Below, in pieces: positions 59,933 to 64,000 of a DNA stretch of 64,000 nt. The notes beneath the pieces are model-generated. The model was not told where the DNA came from. It saw only the letters and a list, made by a program, of their open reading frames with translations, and did no database searches. The stretch spans positions 62,001-126,000 of the forward strand of contig NZ_JABBND010000005.1 in assembly GCF_012933465.1 (NCBI RefSeq). Reading direction: 5' to 3'. This DNA is from Actinomycetospora sp. TBRC 11914. Its GTDB lineage: Bacteria > Actinomycetota > Actinomycetes > Mycobacteriales > Pseudonocardiaceae. Made by a program: the position numbers and the translations under genes. The stretch's first letter is position 1; each line of letters begins with the position of its first letter.

Positions 59933-60906
59933 GGGGCCACCGGTTCCGGGTCGTGATCGGAGGGCTCGGGGAATCGGAGCTCCAGCGACTTCACGAAGCT
60001 CTCGAGGCGCTCGGGGACGATCTCGACTCCACGTTCCTTCCACGCGGCACGATCCACCGGGTCCGGGTTCGCATCGATGGCCCATGACTGGTAGCCGCGA
60101 CCATTCTGGAGCCCCCAGAGCCGGTAGAGCATCACGCGGAAGTTCCAGTCCCGCAGGCTGTAGCCCAGGAAGAGGAAGTGGCTGCGGACGAGTTTTCGCT
60201 GCATGGTCACCGGGAAGAAGTTCTCCCCCGCTCGGCTGATGTAGTCGACGTAGTGATCCTCGGTGATGACATAGCTGTCATCGGTCGCGTCCGCCTCCAC
60301 TGCACCGTGGATCTTCGCGATGAGATGTCGCTCCGACAGGTCGATGTCGAGGTATTCGTCGGGCTTCTCGATGGTGACCGGGACGCCTCCGTGGGGCTGA
60401 TGGCGGAAGCGGCCGCGGTCGTTCCCGTCGGCGATGTAGGTCAACAGGTCGAACGGTTCGTCGATCTCCTGGAAAGCCTGCTCCAGGGCGTGGTCGTAGT
60501 TGGTCGTGATGAAGAGCATCCGCTGCTTCGCGCTCTCCACGAGTCGCATGTGCCGTGCCAACCGCGCGAGGAAGCGGTGGAGCACGGTCGGCGAGTACTG
60601 CAGGTCGAAGACCTCGTGCAGCTCGTCGTAGAGCGGCCCGGGCCCCTCGGTGGACGCGATGAACTGCGAGACCCGCGCGAGATCCTCGTGATCACGGTCC
60701 GGGTAGCCGACGGACCGCGCGAGCAGGCTCGCGAGCTCCACCCCGCTGGGCAGGTATTCCCCCGGCACGTAACCCACGTCCTTCGGGCGGCCGCAGAGAT
60801 TCGCGCCCGCTCCGAGCACCGGGATCGTCTTCGACTTCCGGAGCACACGGGCCACGCGATCGTAGATCTCATCGATCTCTGCGTCGCCACCGTCGATGAT
60901 GCTCAC
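59929..60906 (-). CDS. SIR2-like domain protein (putative NADase)
   Basis: 325 residues of the SIR2_2 type: IPVLGAGANLCGRP (GAG 32-34), FITTNYDHALEQAF (TTNYD 134-138), IAKIHGAVE with the catalytic H200, and FLGYSLRDWNFRVML (248-262). In anti-phage systems this domain hydrolyses NAD+ when activated. It overlaps the nSTAND gene by 4 bp and has no transmembrane helix, so it is the likely effector of that sensor. Metabolic deacetylase function is unlikely: the zinc-binding Cys pairs of true sirtuins are absent. Confidence 0.88.
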   Translation of the reverse strand: MSIIDGGDAEIDEIYDRVARVLRKSKTIPVLGAGANLCGRPKDVGYVPGEYLPSGVELASLLARSVGYPDRDHEDLARVSQFIASTEGPGPLYDELHEVFDLQYSPTVLHRFLARLARHMRLVESAKQRMLFITTNYDHALEQAFQEIDEPFDLLTYIADGNDRGRFRHQPHGGVPVTIEKPDEYLDIDLSERHLIAKIHGAVEADATDDSYVITEDHYVDYISRAGENFFPVTMQRKLVRSHFLFLGYSLRDWNFRVMLYRLWGLQNGRGYQSWAIDANPDPVDRAAWKERGVEIVPERLESFVKSLELRFPEPSDHDPEPVAP

Positions 60907-60984
60907 GAGTCCCCCTGCGCCACCTCTGCTCGCGCCACCTTGGTTGCGGAGAGTAGTACCGAGAATGTCACAGTCCTAGGACGG

Positions 60985-61779
60985 TCACCCGTTCAGCCCC
61001 AGCGTAGATGCGCTGGGTTGTTCCTCGGAGGGACGCTCAGCACGCCGCCACAGGTGCTCGAATTGGTCCACCCAGTACGCGAACCAGCGCTCGCTGATCT
61101 GTCGGGTCAGATCAAGGTGCATGCGCCCGCCGGTCGCCTCGTTGTGGAACCCGTGGAACTCGACGATCGCCGATCCCCTCGCCTGGCTGGGGTTCGTGAC
61201 GACCAGGCTGAAGCCGGGGTTGTAGTCGAGCAGGCGGTACTCGAACGACCCTGCCACCGACCACCCGGCCATGGTCCGGAGTTGCGCCATCGTCGCCTCG
61301 ATGCCGGCTCCGAGCCGTTGCATGGGAAAGTCCAGCTCGTCGTCGAGATGGCGACTGGTCTGCTCGACCGCCTGGCCCCTGGACAGATCGAGCACGACGA
61401 CCCGCACCACCCCGCTCGGGCGGGCCAGCACTTCCCGTCGCAGTAGATCGGCGTTCGCGGCGGACAACAGGTTCACCCCAGACGGGGCAAAGATGCACAC
61501 CTCCTGCGCACCCTTCCACCGCTCACCGAGTGGGTGCCGGTCGAAGCCCGACCGATCATCTGCGATCTGGTCGAATCCGGTCGAGCGACTCGGTGCCACG
61601 GAGCGGAGGATCAGCACCGTCAGGGCGGCCAGGACTGTCGCTTCCTGGGCCTCCGGCGCCACCTCGCCATGGAAGATGTGCACGACGACGAGCGTGGCGG
61701 CGACCACGGCGACGATGTAGGCCTCGATGTTGCGGAACGCGGCGACGTCCGACAGGACCTGTTTCGGCCACCGGATCAT
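60985..61779 (-). CDS. Two-TM protein with PLD-like soluble domain
   Basis: 264 residues from ATG 61779 (GGGGGGGCGAGGCGG upstream). Two transmembrane helices (about 20-36 and 46-62) precede a soluble domain: VCIFAPSGVNLLSAANADLL, VRVVVLDLSRGQAVEQ, FEYRLLDYNPGFSLVVTN and EFHGFHNEATGGRMHLDL. The order of strands suggests a phospholipase D-like fold without the HKD catalytic motif, as in some defence-associated membrane proteins. It lies 78 bp before the SIR2 gene on the same strand, so it is probably the first gene of that operon. Its task may be membrane docking or regulation. Confidence 0.65.
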   Translation of the reverse strand: MIRWPKQVLSDVAAFRNIEAYIVAVVAATLVVVHIFHGEVAPEAQEATVLAALTVLILRSVAPSRSTGFDQIADDRSGFDRHPLGERWKGAQEVCIFAPSGVNLLSAANADLLRREVLARPSGVVRVVVLDLSRGQAVEQTSRHLDDELDFPMQRLGAGIEATMAQLRTMAGWSVAGSFEYRLLDYNPGFSLVVTNPSQARGSAIVEFHGFHNEATGGRMHLDLTRQISERWFAYWVDQFEHLWRRAERPSEEQPSASTLGLNG

Positions 61780-62225
61780 CCGCCTCGCCCCCCCTTGCGC
61801 CACCGCGCCTCGGCGGCCAGCGCAGGATCGCCCGCCACGTCCCGTAGTGACAAGCATGCGAGTGACTGAATTGTCCCCACGGCGGCATCGGCTGCGAGTG
61901 CGTGCGCGCGGCCAGCAACGCACTGATCGTCCGGGCGGTGGGTCCGACCGCCTGCACCCCTGCGTGGCGCGGCGAACCTCGAGGGGGCCCACCGTGCGCC
62001 GGCCACCACAGCAGGGAGTGACTCGTTCGCCGAGGATCTTCCCCGATCGGCGCTCTGCGACCGCACACGCATCCCGGGAACTACGCGACCCGGACATCCG
62101 GGGCCGACGAGGTCGTCACCGGGTCAGCAGAACGACAAGGCTGTTCGGGCGACTCGATGGCGATCTCTCACGTCGAATTCCTACTCTTCGTAGTCATCTG
62201 GGGATTTCATCAACAGGGGGACCCG
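61780..62225. other. Divergent intergenic region, 446 bp
   Basis: Promoters for the SIR2/nSTAND operon (minus) and the protease (plus) should lie here. I see no inverted repeat, RNA gene or convincing open frame. Confidence 0.35.
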
Positions 62226-63914
62226 ATGGCGAACACACCGGACGACTCAGGGCTCGTCCCACTCCCGGGAAGTGACCGGACGCCGGTCGTCGGTGCCGAG
62301 CGCGTGGAGGACGTCGCACCCGACGACCGGGTGAGCGTCACCGTCGTGCTGCGCCGGCGCGCCGACGCCGACCTCGGCGCGGTGCGCGACACCGACCCGG
62401 CGGAGCGGCGCCGCCGGTTCGCCGAGCTCGCCGGCGCCGACCCCCACGAGGCCGACGCGGTGGAGCGCTACCTCGAGGACGCGGGCCTCGAGGTCAGCAC
62501 CGACCTCGCCCGTCGCACGGTGACCGCGACCGGCACGACGAGCCAGGCCCAGGCCGCGTTCGGCGTGAGCCTCGGCCGCTACCAGGCGCACGGGGCCACC
62601 TACCGCGGGCGCGAGGGCCAGGTGCAGCTCCCGGCCCAGCTCGCCGAGTACGCCACCGCGGTGCTCGGACTCGACGACCGCCGCCAGGGCCGGGCGCACC
62701 TGCAGCAGGGCGACACCCTCTCCGAGGACGATCTCCCGGACCTGGGGGCTCCCGCGAGCACGCTGCTGCCCGATCCGCCGGCCGTGGCCGCCCACGCCGC
62801 CACCGTGCCCAAGCCCCAGCCGCTGTGGACCACGCAGGTGGCGGAGCTCTACGACTTCCCGACCGACGTCGACGGCTCGGGACAGACCATCGCCATCCTG
62901 GAGTTCGGCGGGGGCTACACCGACCCCGACCTCGACGGCTACTTCACCAAGATCGGGGTGAAGCGGCCGAAGATCCTGTCGGTGGGGGTGGACGGCGGGA
63001 AGAACAGCCCCGGGCAGGACGCGGACGGCGAGGTGCTCCTCGACATCGAGGTCGCGGCCACCATCGCCCAGAAGGCCACCATCGCCGTCTACTTCGCCCC
63101 CAACTCCGACCAGGGCTTCGTCGACGCGATCTCCACGGCCGTCCACGACAGCGTCAACAACCCCTCGGTGGTCAGCATCAGCTGGGGTGGCCCGGAGGAC
63201 GACTGGACCGTCCAGGCGCGCACGGCGATGGAGGAGGCCTTCGCCGATGCCGCGGCGCTCGGCGTCACGGTGCTCTGCGCCGCCGGCGACCACGGCGCGG
63301 GCGACGCGTCACGTCGGCGCGACGGGGAGCGGCGCGTGGACTACCCGGCCGCCAGCCCGCACGTGGTGGCCTGCGGCGGAACGGCCCTCATCGGTGCCTC
63401 GTCGCAGATCACCGCCGAGACGGTGTGGAACGACCATGACGGCTGGGCGACCGGCGGCGGCGTCAGCCGCATCTTCCCGACGCCGCACTGGCAGCGCATC
63501 GACGAGCCGGGCCTGCTCCTCGTCGACGGGTTCGCCGGGCGCGGCGTGCCCGACGTCGCGGGCAACGCCGACATCGCCACCGGCTACGTCATCCTCGTCC
63601 ACGGGAACTGGGGGCCGGTCGGCGGCACGAGCGCCGTCGCGCCGCTCTATGCCGGCCTGGTCGCGCTGATCAACCAGGCCACGCCCACGCCGATCGGCGC
63701 CCAGTTCCCGATCTCGCTGTACGCCGCCAGCGCCTCGCAGCTCGACGGCCTCGTCCGCGACATCACCGCCGGGGACAACTCGACGCCGAAGACGGGCGAC
63801 CTCGGCCCGGCCGTCACGGGCTACCAGGCCGACAAGGGCTGGGACCCGTGCACCGGCCACGGCAGCGTCCGGGGGCGCGGACTGCGGGACTTCTTCGTGG
63901 GGTCCTTGGCCTGA
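62226..63914 (+). CDS. Sedolisin-type serine carboxyl protease (S53)
   Basis: 562 residues from ATG 62226 (CAGGGGGACCCG before it). An N-terminal pro-domain (about 1-170; TGTTSQAQAAFGVSLGRYQ) is followed by the catalytic domain: E269 and D273 in GEVLLDIEVAATIAQ, SISWGGPEDDW, and the nucleophile S469 in GGTSAVAPLYAG, the SGTS motif of kumamolisin-like enzymes. The C-terminus has GDLGPAVTGYQADKGWDPCT, close to the usual Ca2+ site. There is no signal peptide, although relatives are often secreted as pro-enzymes. Not part of the defence-like operon, which runs in the opposite direction. Confidence 0.9.
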   Translation: MANTPDDSGLVPLPGSDRTPVVGAERVEDVAPDDRVSVTVVLRRRADADLGAVRDTDPAERRRRFAELAGADPHEADAVERYLEDAGLEVSTDLARRTVTATGTTSQAQAAFGVSLGRYQAHGATYRGREGQVQLPAQLAEYATAVLGLDDRRQGRAHLQQGDTLSEDDLPDLGAPASTLLPDPPAVAAHAATVPKPQPLWTTQVAELYDFPTDVDGSGQTIAILEFGGGYTDPDLDGYFTKIGVKRPKILSVGVDGGKNSPGQDADGEVLLDIEVAATIAQKATIAVYFAPNSDQGFVDAISTAVHDSVNNPSVVSISWGGPEDDWTVQARTAMEEAFADAAALGVTVLCAAGDHGAGDASRRRDGERRVDYPAASPHVVACGGTALIGASSQITAETVWNDHDGWATGGGVSRIFPTPHWQRIDEPGLLLVDGFAGRGVPDVAGNADIATGYVILVHGNWGPVGGTSAVAPLYAGLVALINQATPTPIGAQFPISLYAASASQLDGLVRDITAGDNSTPKTGDLGPAVTGYQADKGWDPCTGHGSVRGRGLRDFFVGSLA

Positions 63915-63919
63915 GGTGA

Positions 63920-63934
63920 GGGCGGCGGTCGCCC
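63920..63934. terminator. Short hairpin after the protease gene
   Basis: GGGCG-GCGGT-CGCCC starts 6 bp after the stop codon. It is short and lacks a T-tract, so a weak terminator at best. Confidence 0.3.
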
Positions 63935-64000
63935 AGTAGCCCGTCTCGCGCCGCTTCCGCGGCCCCGTCCCCTGGGCCACGGAGCGTCTATGATCCTGCG

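Overview
The window comes from a high-GC actinobacterium. Third codon positions are strongly GC-biased, GTG starts and 4-bp ATGA/GTGA gene overlaps are common, and there are AfsR/SARP regulators, a chaplin-like peptide, Ser/Thr kinases and an RsbQ-type sensor pair. A member of the Pseudonocardiales is my best guess, but this is an inference. No rRNA, tRNA, CRISPR array or replication origin was found.

Layout. 0-2.5 kb: a protein kinase-like gene (cut by the left edge) overlaps a patatin phospholipase. 2.5-3.7 kb: no intact gene. 3.7-6.2 kb: a DUF1800/DUF1501 pair in which the DUF1501 gene is dead. 6.5-16.7 kb: first exopolysaccharide locus, with a WecG/TagA transferase, two GT4 transferases, Wzy-like polymerase, Wzx-like flippase, Wzc-like tyrosine kinase and the priming sugar transferase. 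Its middle part (8.75-15.0 kb) is visibly more AT-rich than the rest and is bordered by a transposase remnant, so it looks acquired. 17-32 kb: two related patatin/SARP modules, one decayed (17.0-20.5 kb) and one intact (25.4-31.4 kb). Between them lie a small secreted protein, an FHA-like protein and a membrane Ser/Thr kinase. 31.6-32.3 kb: a lipoprotein and a WD40 remnant. 32.3-44.4 kb: second polysaccharide locus (methyltransferase, glycosidase, membrane proteins, acetyltransferase, flippase, four GT2 enzymes, one fused to a deacetylase), with most genes overlapping by 4 bp. 44.5-46.6 kb: two-component system. 47.3-49.7 kb: RsbQ-like hydrolase overlapping a PAS-GAF histidine kinase. 49.8-56 kb: broken ferritin-like gene, small proteins, GMC oxidoreductase, cell-wall deacetylase, chaplin-like peptide and a duplicated kinase fragment. 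56.3-61.8 kb: a three-gene operon encoding a membrane protein, a SIR2-domain protein and an nSTAND-TM-WD40 protein. 62.2-63.9 kb: a sedolisin protease.

The strongest novelty candidates are these. (1) The membrane protein/SIR2/nSTAND-WD40 operon, which has the architecture of an NAD-depleting immune system. (2) A putative SARP regulon: 11-bp-spaced TGAAAG direct repeats lie 21, 21 and 22 nt before three start codons (polytopic patatin, lipoprotein, truncated patatin derivative). Two further copies lie upstream of exopolysaccharide genes. (3) An 18-bp palindrome, ATCCTCA-N4-TGAGGAT, at both borders of the second polysaccharide locus and next to a LuxR-type two-component system. Several genes are visibly decaying (DUF1501, first SARP, ferritin-like, transposases), which suggests a region with much gain and loss.
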